Positions 1 through 9,292 are shown, counted from the stretch's first letter. The stretch is DNA of 59,697 nucleotides from Acidobacteriia bacterium AH_259_A11_L15 (GCA_027717655.1 JALLOH010000006.1:1-59697), one strand, 5' to 3'. The notes: generated from the letters alone by a model not told the origin. Made by a program: numbers and translations.

Positions 1-997
1 GGTAGTAGTCGCGGTAGGCGCCGCTGCGGCAACGGGCGAGCCACTCGCCGTGGCTGCGGTACCAGTCCACGGTGCGCTGCAAGCCTTCCTCGAAGCTGTG
101 GCCGGGCGACCAGCCCAGCTCCCGGCGCAGCCTCGAGCTGTCGAGCGCGTAGCGGCGGTCGTGCCCGGGCCGGTCGGCCACGAAGGTGATGAGCGATTCG
201 GGCTTGCCGAGCCGCTTGAGCAGGGTGCGCACCACTTCCAGGTTGGTCTTCAGCGCCACGCCGCCGATGTTGTAGACCTCGCCGACCCGGCCCTGCCCGA
301 GCGCCCGGTGGATGGCGCGGCAGTGGTCCTCGACGCAAATCCAATCGCGCACGTTCAGCCCGTCGCCATAGACGGGGAGCGGCTTGTCCTCTAGGGCGTT
401 GGCGATCATCAGCGGGATGAGCTTCTCGGGGAACTGGTAGGGCCCGTAGTTGTTTGAGCAGCGTAGGATGAGGGCGGGGAAATTGTAGGTGCGGACGTAG
501 CTCTGGACCAGCAGGTCGGCGGCCGCCTTGCTGGCCGCATAGGGGCTGGAGGGGCGCAAGGGCGCCTCATCGGTGAAGGCGACTCCCTCCGGCGCACTGC
601 CGTAAACTTCGTCCGTACTGATTTGAAGGAAGCGCTGGACGCCGCGCTGACGCGCCGCCTCCAGCAGCGCCTGCGTGCCTAGGACGTTGGTCCGCAGGAA
701 GGGGGTGGCGTCTTCCAGGCTGCGGTCCACGTGGGTTTCGGCAGCGAAGTTGATGACGGCGTCAAACCTTTCCCGGAACACCTCGGGCAAGGTGTCCCGG
801 TCGGCGATGTCGCCGTGGAGGAATCGGTAGCGGGACTTGAACTCGGGAGCGTCGGCCAGGTCCCCCAGGTTTTCGAGGTTGCCGGCGTAGGTGAGCTTAT
901 CGAGGTTGATGACTTGCGAGTCCGCGTGCTCGGTGAGCAGGTAGCGGATAAAGTTCGACCCGATGAACCCCGCTCCGCCCGTAATCAACAGTTTCAC
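1..997 (-). CDS. rfbB: dTDP-glucose 4,6-dehydratase (3' end cut by window)
   Basis: Converts dTDP-glucose to dTDP-4-keto-6-deoxyglucose, the branch point for dTDP-rhamnose and amino-deoxy sugars. The reading frame opens with GTG at 997 and reads [20 protein letters not shown], the NAD-binding GxxGxxG of extended SDR enzymes, followed by [14 protein letters not shown], characteristic of RfbB. The last visible residues ([20 protein letters not shown]) match the C-terminus of the family, so only a few residues are missing at the window edge. It lies 7 nt after the rfbC-like gene and is the last visible gene of a minus-strand operon rfbA-rfbC-rfbB. The next gene in the pathway, rfbD, is not in the window. 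Confidence 0.93.
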   Translation of the reverse strand, partial: MKLLITGGAGFIGSNFIRYLLTEHADSQVINLDKLTYAGNLENLGDLADAPEFKSRYRFLHGDIADRDTLPEVFRERFDAVINFAAETHVDRSLEDATPFLRTNVLGTQALLEAARQRGVQRFLQISTDEVYGSAPEGVAFTDEAPLRPSSPYAASKAAADLLVQSYVRTYNFPALILRCSNNYGPYQFPEKLIPLMIANALEDKPLPVYGDGLNVRDWICVEDHCRAIHRALGQGRVGEVYNIGGVALKTNLEVVRTLLKRLGKPESLITFVADRPGHDRRYALDSSRLRRELGWSPGHSFEEGLQRTVDWYRSHGEWLARCRSGAYRDYY

Positions 998-1004
998 GAC
1001 GCCC

Positions 1005-1460
1005 CTATTTCATCTTGAGGGCCCAGTCGTAGGGCACTTCGCCGCTGAAGGGGTCGATGCGGAATTCATCGGGCTCCTTATAGTGGTAGAGCTCGGTGGG
1101 GCAGTTGATCACGATGGCCTCTTCCGTGCCCACCCCCTTGAAGCCGTGCAGGACCAAGGCGGGAATCTGCACGAGCTGCGGGTTGCGGTCGCCGAGGAAG
1201 AACTCGTTCACCTCGCCCCGGGTGGGCGAGTCCTCCCGGCGGTCGTAGAGCACCAGCTTGATCATCCCCTTGACCACGGCGAAGTTGTCCACCTGCTTCT
1301 GGTGGTAGTGCCAGCCCTTCACCACCCCGGGATAGGCGGTGGTCATATAGAGCTGGCCGAATTTCTGGAAGAGCTCATCGTCCGAGCGCAGAATCTCCAT
1401 CAGCCGGCCGCGCTCATCGGGGATCACGCGCAAGTCCTTCACTCGCACGCCCGCGATCAC
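1005..1460 (-). CDS. rfbC: dTDP-4-dehydrorhamnose 3,5-epimerase-like cupin
   Basis: A 151-residue RmlC-type cupin, shorter than classical RmlC (about 180). It carries the conserved start [20 protein letters not shown], the GWHYHQ segment that supplies the catalytic His, and the LHGFKGVG and NCPTELYHY segments of the pocket. It is expected to epimerise C3 and C5 of dTDP-4-keto-6-deoxyglucose in the cytoplasm, feeding L-rhamnose or a related sugar to the surface polysaccharide. It sits 4 nt after rfbA and 7 nt before rfbB. A second copy of identical length lies at 36176-36631 and differs at the catalytic His. A 3,4-ketoisomerase role cannot be excluded from sequence alone. Confidence 0.88.
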   Translation of the reverse strand: MIAGVRVKDLRVIPDERGRLMEILRSDDELFQKFGQLYMTTAYPGVVKGWHYHQKQVDNFAVVKGMIKLVLYDRREDSPTRGEVNEFFLGDRNPQLVQIPALVLHGFKGVGTEEAIVINCPTELYHYKEPDEFRIDPFSGEVPYDWALKMK

Positions 1461-1464
1461 GGCT

Positions 1465-2220
1465 TCACCTTCTTGGCGCCCGGGCGGGTTGAGTCAGCTT
1501 GTTGGCCCCGGTCTCGGCCACCAGGTTCGAGGCCCGGCGGAGCGACTCGAAGGTGCCGGCGTCCGTCCACCAGCCGTCGAGCACGCTGAAGGTGAGCGAG
1601 CCCTCCGCCAGGTACATATTGTTCACGTCGGTGATCTCCAGCTCGCCGCGCCAGCTCGGTTGCAGGCGGCGGATCTTCTCGAATACGGTTCCATCGAAGA
1701 AGTACATCCCGGTGACCGCGTAGCGAGACTTGGGTTGCTTGGGTTTCTCCTCGATGGCGACGATGCGGGTCTCGCGAATCTCCGGGCAGCCGAAGCGCTC
1801 CGGGTCGTCCACTTCTTTCAGGATGATGTGCGCCCCGCGCTCCTGCCGCTGGAAGCGCTCTACCGCCTCGCAGATATTGTTCTCGATGATGTTGTCCCCC
1901 AGGATGACACAGACCCTCTCGCCCTCGATGAAGTGCTCGGCCAGGCGCAGCGCGTCGGCGATGCCCCCTTCGCCCTCCTGGTAGGTGTAGTTGATGTGTT
2001 TCAGGCCGAAGTCCTTGCCGTTGGAGAGCAGCCGCAGGAACTCGCCGGCGTTCTGCCCCCCGGTGACGACCAGGATATTCTGGATGCCGGCGTTCACCAG
2101 GGTCTGGACGGGGTAGAAGATCATGGGCTGATTGTAGACCGGCAGCAGGTGCTTGTTGGTGACGCGGGTCAAGGGATGGAGCCGCGACCCGGTGCCGCCG
2201 GCCAGAACCACGCCCTTCAT
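1465..2220 (-). CDS. rfbA: glucose-1-phosphate thymidylyltransferase
   Basis: Makes dTDP-glucose from glucose-1-phosphate and dTTP, the first step of the dTDP-deoxysugar pathway. The N-terminus MKGVVLAGGTGSRLHPLT is the nucleotide-binding signature. NKHLLPVYNQPMIFYPV, LGDNIIENN and VAIEEKPKQPKS are the sugar-phosphate and metal-binding motifs of the family. At 251 residues it belongs to the shorter RfbA type (classical RfbA is about 290). The start is supported by the AGAGGGGAAAG ribosome site directly upstream. It is the first enzyme gene of the minus-strand operon and follows the small Arg-rich gene by 10 nt. Confidence 0.93.
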   Translation of the reverse strand: MKGVVLAGGTGSRLHPLTRVTNKHLLPVYNQPMIFYPVQTLVNAGIQNILVVTGGQNAGEFLRLLSNGKDFGLKHINYTYQEGEGGIADALRLAEHFIEGERVCVILGDNIIENNICEAVERFQRQERGAHIILKEVDDPERFGCPEIRETRIVAIEEKPKQPKSRYAVTGMYFFDGTVFEKIRRLQPSWRGELEITDVNNMYLAEGSLTFSVLDGWWTDAGTFESLRRASNLVAETGANKLTQPARAPRR

Positions 2221-2230
2221 CTTTCCCCTC

Positions 2231-2392
2231 TTAGCGACGCAAGCGCTTCCGCGCCCGGCGGGCTAGCTTGCGCGCTCGCTTCCGGGCCGTTTCCGCGGCC
2301 TTGCGCGCTCGCCGGGCCCGCGCGTGCGTGCGGCCGGCCATGCGTCCAATGGCGACGGCCACCGCCTTCAATGCGCTTTTTCTTCTCGCCAT
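2231..2392 (-). CDS. small Arg/Ala-rich basic protein
   Basis: A 53-residue frame beginning MARRKSALKAVAVAIGRMAG and ending RKRLRR, with about 40% Arg plus Lys and much of the rest Ala. It is preceded by a good ribosome site (CGGAGGG, 6-7 nt before ATG) and its stop lies 10 nt before rfbA, so it looks translated and co-transcribed with the rfb genes. The composition resembles histone-H1-like or AlgP-like tails and suggests nucleic-acid or polyanion binding. No family is recognised and the function is unknown. The antisense frames here are less convincing because they lack a ribosome site. Confidence 0.6.
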   Translation of the reverse strand: MARRKSALKAVAVAIGRMAGRTHARARRARKAAETARKRARKLARRARKRLRR

Positions 2393-2541
2393 GCCGACCC
2401 TCCGTTGGGGAACTGGAAAGCGCGCCCATCATAGCCGCCCCCCTGGGAAGGGTCAAGCAACCGGGCGGCAGGGTTCCATTCACCCCAGAAGCATGGAAGC
2501 CCACGGCAGGCAGCGGCTTGGCAGGCGGAATTCCCGCTCGG

Positions 2542-4080
2542 CTAGTCTTCCCACCAAAGCAAAGAGGCGAAGATGTCGATGCCCCGGAAGAAGTGGCCCA
2601 GGCGCAGGTTTTCGTCGGGGGCGTGCTGGTGGTTGTCGAAGTTGACGATGGGAACCCCGGCGCTGGGAATCCCCAACTCCTCGAAATAGTGCAGTGGCCC
2701 CGAGCCCCCCAGGGTGGGTAGCTTGACCAGTGGCTCGCCCGTTCCCCGTTCGACTGCGGCAATTAGTTGTTGAGCAATGGGGAGGTCCATCGGGGTGCGC
2801 ACGGCGTTGTAGCCGCCGTGCTTTTCCACCCGAACCACGCGGGCGTGCTGCCGTCTTTCTTCCAGGGTGGGCTCGCGGTCGAACACGGTCCAACCTTGCG
2901 CCCGGATGTGGGCGAGAATCTTTTCGTACATCCGCCGGTGATCATTTCCTTTCACCAGGCGGACGTCGAGCTCGGCCGTGGCGGTGGCGGGGACCAGGGT
3001 GCGGGCCTGCTCGCCTACCCAGCCGCTGCGCAGGCCGCGAATGTTCAGCGAGGGTAGGGCAATCAACTCGGCCAGGCGGCGCCCGCGGCCTTCCGGCCGG
3101 GCGATGGCGTAGCGCTGCTCAAGGGAGTCCTCCACCGGGGGAATGGCAGCCAGCGCTTCCCGTTCCCGCTCGCTCAGCGGCTCGACGTCGTCATAGAAGC
3201 CGGCGAGGGTGACGCGGCCGTCGTCGTCTTCCATGGTGGCCAGCAGGGCGGCCAGCCGCTGCGCGGGGTTGGGGGCCCAGTTGCCGTAGTGGCCGCTGTG
3301 CAAGGGCTCGCTGGGCCCATAGACGGTGAGCGTCAGCGTCATGATGCCGCGCGCGCCGAAGAAGACCGTGGGGCGGTCGCTCTGGTGCACGGGGCCGTCG
3401 GCGATGATCAGCAAGTCGGCGGCCAGCCGTTGCCGTTCCCGGGGGATGAACTCCTCCAGGTGGGGCGAGCCGGCTTCCTCTTCGCCCTCGAAGAGGAATT
3501 TCAGGTTGACTCGCGGCTCGACCCCCTGGGCCCGCAGGGCATCGAGCGCCGCCAGCAGGGCCACGAGGGGCGATTTGTCGTCAGCCGCCGAGCGGGCATA
3601 GAGCCGCCACTCGTTCCCGACCGGCTGGCCCGGCCCGGGCAAGGGAATCACCTCCGCCGTCGGCCCCGCGCCGGCGCGCAGGGTGGGCTCAAAAGGGGGT
3701 GAGTGCCAGGCCGACGGCTCCACCGGCTGGCCGTCGTAGTGGCCGTAGAAGAGCAGAGTGGTGGTGGCGCCGGGCACCAGGAGCTCCCCGTAGACGACCG
3801 GGCGCCCGCCGGCCGTGGGCAGCAACTCGGTGCGGATGCCGCGGCGCTCCATCATCGCCCGGAGGGCCTCGGCGTTGCGCCGGATGTCGTCGAGGTCGGC
3901 GGCTAGGTTAGGCAGACGCAGCAGCGCCGCCAGTTCCGCCAAGATTTCCGCCGCGTGGGCCTGCCGATAGTCACGTACCTTGGGCAGAATTTCCTCCGGG
4001 TGTCCGGCAGCCGCCGAAAGCACCGCCAGCGTCGTGGCCAGAATCCATAGTCCCACCAGCCGCAAGCGTGAGTTGTTCAT
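2542..4080 (-). CDS. secreted M20 family metallopeptidase
   Basis: A 512-residue di-zinc exopeptidase of the M20 (carboxypeptidase G2/dipeptidase) family. Residues 1-25 form a signal peptide (RLRLVGLWILATTLAVLSAAA), so it is exported. LLFYGHYDGQPVEP holds the first metal His and Asp, AADDKSPLVALLAALDAL the bridging Asp, and FEGEEEAGSPHLEEF the catalytic Glu pair. PTLGGSGPLHYFEELGIP near the end carries the final metal-ligand region. A dimerisation lid domain lies between residues of about 215 and 370. It is probably a peptide-scavenging dipeptidase. It is transcribed in the same direction as the rfb operon but 150 nt away, so co-transcription is uncertain. Confidence 0.9.
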   Translation of the reverse strand: MNNSRLRLVGLWILATTLAVLSAAAGHPEEILPKVRDYRQAHAAEILAELAALLRLPNLAADLDDIRRNAEALRAMMERRGIRTELLPTAGGRPVVYGELLVPGATTTLLFYGHYDGQPVEPSAWHSPPFEPTLRAGAGPTAEVIPLPGPGQPVGNEWRLYARSAADDKSPLVALLAALDALRAQGVEPRVNLKFLFEGEEEAGSPHLEEFIPRERQRLAADLLIIADGPVHQSDRPTVFFGARGIMTLTLTVYGPSEPLHSGHYGNWAPNPAQRLAALLATMEDDDGRVTLAGFYDDVEPLSEREREALAAIPPVEDSLEQRYAIARPEGRGRRLAELIALPSLNIRGLRSGWVGEQARTLVPATATAELDVRLVKGNDHRRMYEKILAHIRAQGWTVFDREPTLEERRQHARVVRVEKHGGYNAVRTPMDLPIAQQLIAAVERGTGEPLVKLPTLGGSGPLHYFEELGIPSAGVPIVNFDNHQHAPDENLRLGHFFRGIDIFASLLWWED

Positions 4081-4193
4081 TCGGCCTCCATCTCAGAGTC
4101 CCTCAGCCAAGCTGCAAGAGACTTTTCCCGCCAAAGCCGGCCCGAAGGGACAATTGGCTGCCAAAGGGACTCACACTCTAAGGAGGTAAGCTC

Positions 4194-4247
4194 ATGAATT
4201 ACAAGGAGATTCTTGAGTTCGCTCTTACAGGAAGATCTATTCAATAG
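4194..4247 (+). other. 17-codon ORF behind a perfect Shine-Dalgarno
   Basis: TAAGGAGGT at 4180-4188 is an ideal ribosome site, 5 nt from ATG at 4194. The ORF reads MNYKEILEFALTGRSIQ and stops at 4247, overlapping the 3' end of the minus-strand TPR gene by 11 nt. It has no visible downstream partner on the plus strand. It may be a microprotein, the remnant of a lost gene, or chance. Confidence 0.2.
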
Positions 4248-5508
4248 CGACCAAGCTCAACCGGTCTACCCACACTGTGCCCGCAATCTTGTTGTCGAAT
4301 TTCCTGCTCGGGGGTCGCGCGATCCGGATCAGGAGGAGCTCAGTCTCCGGTCCGGTTTCAAACTCAAATTGTTCGGGGGACCAACTGGAGGTTCCCACCC
4401 GGTTCTCCGATTCGAGGAACAGCTGACTGGGGTCGTAGGCGTCGAAAACTTGAAATCGCAGGCCGCTATCCGTTGTCACCTCCTTGGCCCGCAGATAACC
4501 CAGGAAGCGATACATCGTGCTGGGTTTGACCGGCACATACTGCCAGATATGGTGGTAGTTGAGGTTGTGTTCTCCGTCGAACCAAATCTGCAGAGAATGG
4601 GTGCCGTCAAAAAAGTCTAGGCTATCCACGCGCACGACGACGCCTTCCACCGCTTGAATCCGCCAGCCGAGGCCGCCGTTCAAGATTTCACTCTCAAAGT
4701 CCCCGTTCGTGAGGAGGGTGGATTCAAAGCGCCGCCGGCGGATCCGATTGGGATTCCGTTGCGCCAAGGTCTGCCAGACTTCGTTCAACCGGGCGACCTG
4801 ACGCTTTCGGATCAGAGCATCGAGGTAGGGAAAAGCGGCCCTGGGCTCAAAGGGGGCGTCGAGCGCGAGTAGATGAGTCCAAACTTGGTTCACCGGTTCG
4901 ACCCGTTCGCTTTGAGCTAGATAGTTGAGGTATTGGAGGACGATCTTTTCGTCGGTGGGAATCATCTCTCGTAAGATGAGCTCGGCGTCATCCGTAGCGC
5001 GCCAGGCGAGATCAAATGTTTGTCGCCGCAAGGAGGGATCTCCCAGCAGCACTTTCTCGAAGGCTCGCAAGGCTTCGGAGATCTTTCCGGCTCGCAAATA
5101 GAAGTTGCCCAGTCGCCAGTTGATTCTCGGGGAATTCGGGAATAGATCCCGGGCTCGTTCATAGGCCCCTTCGGCCTCCTCGGCCCGCCCTCTTAATTCA
5201 TAGGCGCCCCCCAGTTCCGCCCAGTAGCGGGCCCGGTGAGGGCTCAGCTCGGTCGCCCGCTCAAACAGGGCAATCACCTCATCGAGATCTGCTCCTTGAG
5301 GGGACCGTTCCAGAACCCGGGCCAGCGCGGCGTAGTACATGGGATTGCCGGGATCCCACTCGATGGCTTGGCGGATTCCTCCCGGACTCTCCCCATAGCT
5401 GAAATGCCAGAAGGCGACAGCGCGCGTGGATACCAAATAGATGCAATAGAGGAGACCCAGTGAGATTCCAATTCGAATCGACAGATTCAGCCATCTTCTT
5501 TCGACCAT
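4237..5508 (-). CDS. membrane-anchored TPR protein with C-terminal carbohydrate-binding-like domain
   Basis: 423 residues. An N-terminal membrane anchor (about residues 9-27, LSIRIGISLGLLYCIYLV) is followed by tetratricopeptide repeats (about 45-190; e.g. NPMYYAALARVLE, AEEAEGAYERARDLFPN, ISEALRAFEKVLLGDP). A linker and a beta-rich domain follow (about 265-423), starting NGDFESEILNGGLGW, typical of CBM-like jelly rolls that begin with 'NGDFE'. Such proteins often accompany O-antigen ligase and exopolysaccharide loci, where they probably scaffold polymer assembly at the membrane. That role is inference. The gene stands alone on the minus strand. Confidence 0.72.
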   Translation of the reverse strand: MVERRWLNLSIRIGISLGLLYCIYLVSTRAVAFWHFSYGESPGGIRQAIEWDPGNPMYYAALARVLERSPQGADLDEVIALFERATELSPHRARYWAELGGAYELRGRAEEAEGAYERARDLFPNSPRINWRLGNFYLRAGKISEALRAFEKVLLGDPSLRRQTFDLAWRATDDAELILREMIPTDEKIVLQYLNYLAQSERVEPVNQVWTHLLALDAPFEPRAAFPYLDALIRKRQVARLNEVWQTLAQRNPNRIRRRRFESTLLTNGDFESEILNGGLGWRIQAVEGVVVRVDSLDFFDGTHSLQIWFDGEHNLNYHHIWQYVPVKPSTMYRFLGYLRAKEVTTDSGLRFQVFDAYDPSQLFLESENRVGTSSWSPEQFEFETGPETELLLIRIARPPSRKFDNKIAGTVWVDRLSLVAIE

Positions 5509-5646
5509 TGTATCCTTGGCGAAGCAGCCTAGCTCTCAGGTGGATCGAGCCGCTGATGATACACATCTCCACCCTCAAGGGGAAGAGCAGGGATACACGA
5601 ATGAAAGGCTAGGAATTTGCTTTACGCCGGCCCGTTAAGACTTCCG

Positions 5647-5868
5647 CTAAGGAAGGAAAAAGGAGCGAGGGCTGATTTCGGTTATTTTCCACCCGGCGTC
5701 GGTGCGGCGAAAGTAGAAAGTGATCTGCTCGATCCGCTCTTCTCTTCGTCCGGCATCGTCCCGCCGTGCGAACTTCATTTCGGCGTCTACGATCTGCGCT
5801 CCCTGATATCCAATTGACACCCACCAAGTGATAGGACTAGAGTAGCCGCCCAAGTCGGTTTTCCCCAA
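5647..5868 (-). pseudogene. fragment of an NTF2/SnoaL-like domain protein
   Basis: The minus-strand frame reads IVDAEMKFARRDDAG then IEQITFYFRRTDAGWKITEI, the last two strands of an NTF2-like fold (W-K-I ending). There is no proper start codon or ribosome site, only TTG at 5868, and the first half of such a domain is absent because the plus-strand gene at 5897 begins there. It looks like a 3' remnant. A short genuine gene is less likely. Confidence 0.35.
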
Positions 5869-5896
5869 TCAATTACCTGAGGAGAGGAGGCCATCC

Positions 5897-6811
5897 ATGC
5901 GTAGGACAGGTATCTATCTAGTTGTAGCGTCAGTCTTGCTGCTGGCCTTGCCAGTGCCGGCACAAGAGGAACTTGGAGTGGTTGCACGAGTGTACTTTGT
6001 AAAACCCAAGATGGGGATGGCTCCGCAGTTTGAAGAAGCCTACAGGGAGCATATTGCCTGGCACCGCGCGCAAGGGGACAGTTGGACGTGGAATACATGG
6101 CAAATCCAGACCGGGGAGCGGTTCGGCCAGTACATGGTGGGGACGTTCGGGCACAAGTGGTCGGACTTCGACAACCCGTCGGTATCGCTGGCCGAAGATG
6201 AGGCCCATTTCTACGCTACTGCCGGCCAGTATGTGGAATCGGTCAATAGTCAACTCGTCGTGTTTCTCGCCAACCTCAGTCGGCCGCCGGAGGGCTTTCC
6301 AGGGGAAGGACCGTGGCCGCTCAGTGTTGTGCTTACATTCCACCTAGAGGGCGGTGCTTCGATACCCAAGTTCCTGAACGCCGTCGGCAAGACCAAGGCG
6401 GCAATCGAGAAGACTAATTGGCCGTCGTGGAGCTTCTGGTACGTCATTGTGAGTGGCACTGAGCAACCCGCCTACGTGCTGTCGCTGCCCCAAGAGGACT
6501 GGGCCGACCTGGCACCGGCTGACCTATCCTTCCCGGCGATGTTGGAAAAGGCTCATGGACGACAAGACGCACAGTCAATCCTCAACACATTCGACAAGAC
6601 AATCAAACGCCAGTACAACGAGTTGTTCGTCCATCGGCCCGACCTGAGCTACGTACCGGAAGGCCATGAAGAAGTTGAAGTCATGCGCTACCCTCCCCCT
6701 TGTGAAGAGGGGGACAAGAATTGTCCTTGTCCTCTAGGAAAGAGACCGATTCCGGTCAAGCGGCTAGACCCCGAAACAGGCAACATCGTTGGAGATATTG
6801 TTTGTGAGTGA
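5897..6811 (+). CDS. secreted protein of unknown function
   Basis: 304 residues with a clear signal peptide (MRRTGIYLVVASVLLLALPVPAQ). The start is fixed by GGAGAGGAGG just upstream of ATG. The first mature part (VVARVYFVKPKMGMAPQFEE, then a GDSWTWNTWQIQTG segment) looks like a dimeric alpha-beta-barrel (ABM/NIPSNAP-like) repeat, and a second half (LSVVLTFHLEGGASIPKFLN) may be a second copy. The C-terminal 40 residues carry four Cys (PPPCEEGDKNCPCPLG and a final VCE), suggesting disulfides outside the cytoplasm. No specific function is recognised. It is followed after 230 nt by the M48 protease gene. Confidence 0.7.
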   Translation: MRRTGIYLVVASVLLLALPVPAQEELGVVARVYFVKPKMGMAPQFEEAYREHIAWHRAQGDSWTWNTWQIQTGERFGQYMVGTFGHKWSDFDNPSVSLAEDEAHFYATAGQYVESVNSQLVVFLANLSRPPEGFPGEGPWPLSVVLTFHLEGGASIPKFLNAVGKTKAAIEKTNWPSWSFWYVIVSGTEQPAYVLSLPQEDWADLAPADLSFPAMLEKAHGRQDAQSILNTFDKTIKRQYNELFVHRPDLSYVPEGHEEVEVMRYPPPCEEGDKNCPCPLGKRPIPVKRLDPETGNIVGDIVCE

Positions 6812-7041
6812 TGCCCTGGACTGAACAGGCTGTTCGGTAAAGACCAGACTATTTGCAGGGACTGGCGAGGGGAAGTCTCGAACTACGTGAGTCAATTCTC
6901 TACCACGCCACGGAGTCCCGTCAAGCAGAAAAGTCGGCCGGGGCCCGGGCCAGGCAAATTCATGGAGACCCCTATTCTTGGCCCTTGCGGGAAGAGTCGA
7001 AACGGCCATGGAGCCAGGGATGTGAGAAAATACACCCCAGC

Positions 7042-8379
7042 ATGTCTATGAAGCCCCGCTGCCTTACGGTTGCCGGACTTGTCGTGGCCTTCGCCTGTCT
7101 GATCGGGCAGACCAGGGGGTTCCCGTCCGAACGAACGATTCAAGGTTACGTCATCGAAGTTCTTCCTGGTGGAGATTTCAGGTTGGAGCAGGGGATGCGG
7201 GTTACGGGCGCGTCATCGGCTACACTCCTTGAGAGGGGGCACTCCTACTTGGGTCGTCTTGTGGTTGGATCAGAAGTCAAAGTGACGGGAGTTTTCGATC
7301 CAGCCACTCAAACGATGCGAGCAGAACGGATTGTCCTACTGACGGATCTTGAGAGAGAAGCCGAGGGGACGGCCGTTATCGAGGAAGAACGAGATACGCC
7401 GGAGGGCATCGTACTGATCGCCGATGGGCGGCCACTGTTGATCACAGAGGGGACTCAGCTGACTCGGCCAAAAAGAGAAGAGCTGGAATCGCTGGATAGG
7501 CTCGAAGAGCTCCAGACCGGATTGTTTGTCCAGTATCGGGGACTGTGGACGGAGGCAGGATTGGTAGAGGTCAAGGAACTGTCGGCCTGGACGAATTCTC
7601 TGGACGAGAGGGAGGGGAGTCTCTATGAAAAATATCAACCTGTAATGCTCGTCCCCCCGGAAGCCGAAGCGGGTCCGGTTGTCTTGAAGGTCGACAAGAA
7701 CCGCTACACCGTGCTTGATGATCCTGAGTTGCAGCTTTATGTGGACCGGCTGGGCAAACAGCTCCTCCCCAACGACTCGGCCGGCCGCCTGGGGCACAAT
7801 TTTTGGTTTCTGGTGGTTGTCCATGAACGGCCGCAAGCCTCCGCTTTCCCCGGGGGAGTGGTGGTCATTCATACCGGTCTTTTCGAACTGGTGGACAACG
7901 AAGCCCAACTGGCTTTCGCCATTGCCCACGAAATCGCTCACGTAACCCAAGAACACGCTTGGCGGGAGTACCTCTACCATCGCAAGAAATTACTCGTCCT
8001 CCGTTGGGCCACGGCCGGGTTGGGATACATCGTCGAGTCGGCCATCCAGCGGGGGTATCAGCGGGATCTGGAAGAGCAAGCTGACCGCTTGGCCCTTTGG
8101 TACATGGCGCGGGCCGGATATGATCCGCGGGAAGGAATCCGGTTTCTCCGTCGGCTGCAAGAGAATCAGCAAGGCCTGTCCGCCTTGTTGTGGCAGACGC
8201 ACAGGAGTTACGGCAGTCGCGTAGAGGCGGTCATGAACGAGCTGGTTCGCTATTCCGTGCAGGGATTGCCCTACGAGCTACTCACCCGAGACAGCCCGGA
8301 GTTCGCGGTTCTCCGGGAAAGAATTCCTCGTGCCCAAATTGATGCGGCAGTGGAGCAGATTGTCGAACAAGAACAATAG
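7042..8379 (+). CDS. secreted M48 family zinc metalloprotease
   Basis: 445 residues from ATG 7042, which precedes a signal peptide (CLTVAGLVVAFACLIGQTRG). The frame is open further upstream but that part does not look coding. Residues about 25-100 form a small beta domain resembling DUF5666 (GYVIEVLPGGDFRLEQGMRV). The catalytic domain has the HExxH motif in AFAIAHEIAHVTQEHAWRE and the third zinc ligand Glu in DLEEQADRLALWYM. A preceding SAFPGGVVVIHTGLFEL segment is typical of the M48/BepA group. It probably acts in envelope protein quality control or secreted proteolysis. The ribosome site is weak. Confidence 0.88.
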   Translation: MSMKPRCLTVAGLVVAFACLIGQTRGFPSERTIQGYVIEVLPGGDFRLEQGMRVTGASSATLLERGHSYLGRLVVGSEVKVTGVFDPATQTMRAERIVLLTDLEREAEGTAVIEEERDTPEGIVLIADGRPLLITEGTQLTRPKREELESLDRLEELQTGLFVQYRGLWTEAGLVEVKELSAWTNSLDEREGSLYEKYQPVMLVPPEAEAGPVVLKVDKNRYTVLDDPELQLYVDRLGKQLLPNDSAGRLGHNFWFLVVVHERPQASAFPGGVVVIHTGLFELVDNEAQLAFAIAHEIAHVTQEHAWREYLYHRKKLLVLRWATAGLGYIVESAIQRGYQRDLEEQADRLALWYMARAGYDPREGIRFLRRLQENQQGLSALLWQTHRSYGSRVEAVMNELVRYSVQGLPYELLTRDSPEFAVLRERIPRAQIDAAVEQIVEQEQ

Positions 8380-8476
8380 GGGAATTCTGAGTGGAAGCAG
8401 GAAAACGCTTGACTTTGGCTCGTTTGGAGGCATAGAAAGGGCTGGCTGAGATCGAGTGCCTACCTGGAGGGGGCTG

Positions 8477-9160
8477 ATGAGACACTCTTGCCGAAGGGCT
8501 CCTATCGCGATGGGGCTGGTAGTCCTTCTCGTCCAGCTTCCTCTTTTCGGTTCTGGGCAACCCGTGGGGAAAGTGATCACTCGGTCGGGAAGCAGTTTGC
8601 TCAACGGGATCGATTTACACCTGGAAACAACCGTATTCTCGGGTGACAACGTTCGAACCCGCGCCGAGAGCTTTGCCCTGGTTCTCCTTTCCCATGGTGA
8701 CCAGGTTCACCTCGGTCCTTCGAGTTCGGCAACGCTGCTTGCGGCTGACGGCCGCCTCTTGGTTAGACTAGACGGCGGCATGATTCTTGCCCGCAGCGGG
8801 CGCGGGCAAGAGATTTCGGTGACCGTGCAAGGGCTTCAGATTGAACCTGCCGACTTGGCAACGTATGAGGTGACGAGCGTAGGGAATACGGTGATCGTTG
8901 CTTCGCAGGAGGGGACCCTGACGGTTCGGGCGAGCAATCGTTCCGTCGTGGTTCCTCCCGGCCAGATGGTGAAGCTTGTGGTGACGACCACGAGACCTGA
9001 AGGGCGAATTGGATCTGGAGCCCATAATGCGGTATCTATCGGGGATGAAGCCATAATTTTCATTGCTTTGGTTGCTGTGGCGGGAGCAATCGGAGCCGGA
9101 TTCGCTATTGCCAACAACGACGATCCGGAAGTTCTGCCCGTAAGCCCTTCTGGTCCCTAG
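8477..9160 (+). CDS. secreted FecR-like protein, paralogue 1
   Basis: 227 residues. ATG 8477 is chosen because it follows GGAGGGGG by a few nt and precedes a signal peptide (MGLVVLLVQLPLFGSGQPVG); an upstream GTG at 8456 lacks such a site. The mature part is a beta-rich FecR-type fold: GKVITRSGSSLLNGIDLHLE, then TVFSGDNVRT, a GDQVHLGPSSSATL strand pair, and SNRSVVVPPGQMVKL. A C-terminal hydrophobic stretch (IIFIALVAVAGAIGAGFAIA) would anchor it in the inner membrane. The role is unknown. Paralogues are at 9372-10091 and 55002-55640. Confidence 0.68.
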   Translation: MRHSCRRAPIAMGLVVLLVQLPLFGSGQPVGKVITRSGSSLLNGIDLHLETTVFSGDNVRTRAESFALVLLSHGDQVHLGPSSSATLLAADGRLLVRLDGGMILARSGRGQEISVTVQGLQIEPADLATYEVTSVGNTVIVASQEGTLTVRASNRSVVVPPGQMVKLVVTTTRPEGRIGSGAHNAVSIGDEAIIFIALVAVAGAIGAGFAIANNDDPEVLPVSPSGP

Positions 9161-9292
9161 GCTTCCTGTATCCAGGGATAGGGATTTACCTCAGCCAGGC
9201 CGTCTGCCCCTTGCCCCCCGGCCGAGTCCAGCGCCCAGCCGCTAAGCCTGCTTAGCAAAGGGGAGGCCAAGACCCAATCTGTAATTTATTAC

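Noticed and set aside
1489..2721. Long plus-strand open frame antisense to rfbA
   Set aside because: It is a G+C-driven shadow of rfbA and its upstream genes; the minus strand carries the family motifs and ribosome sites.
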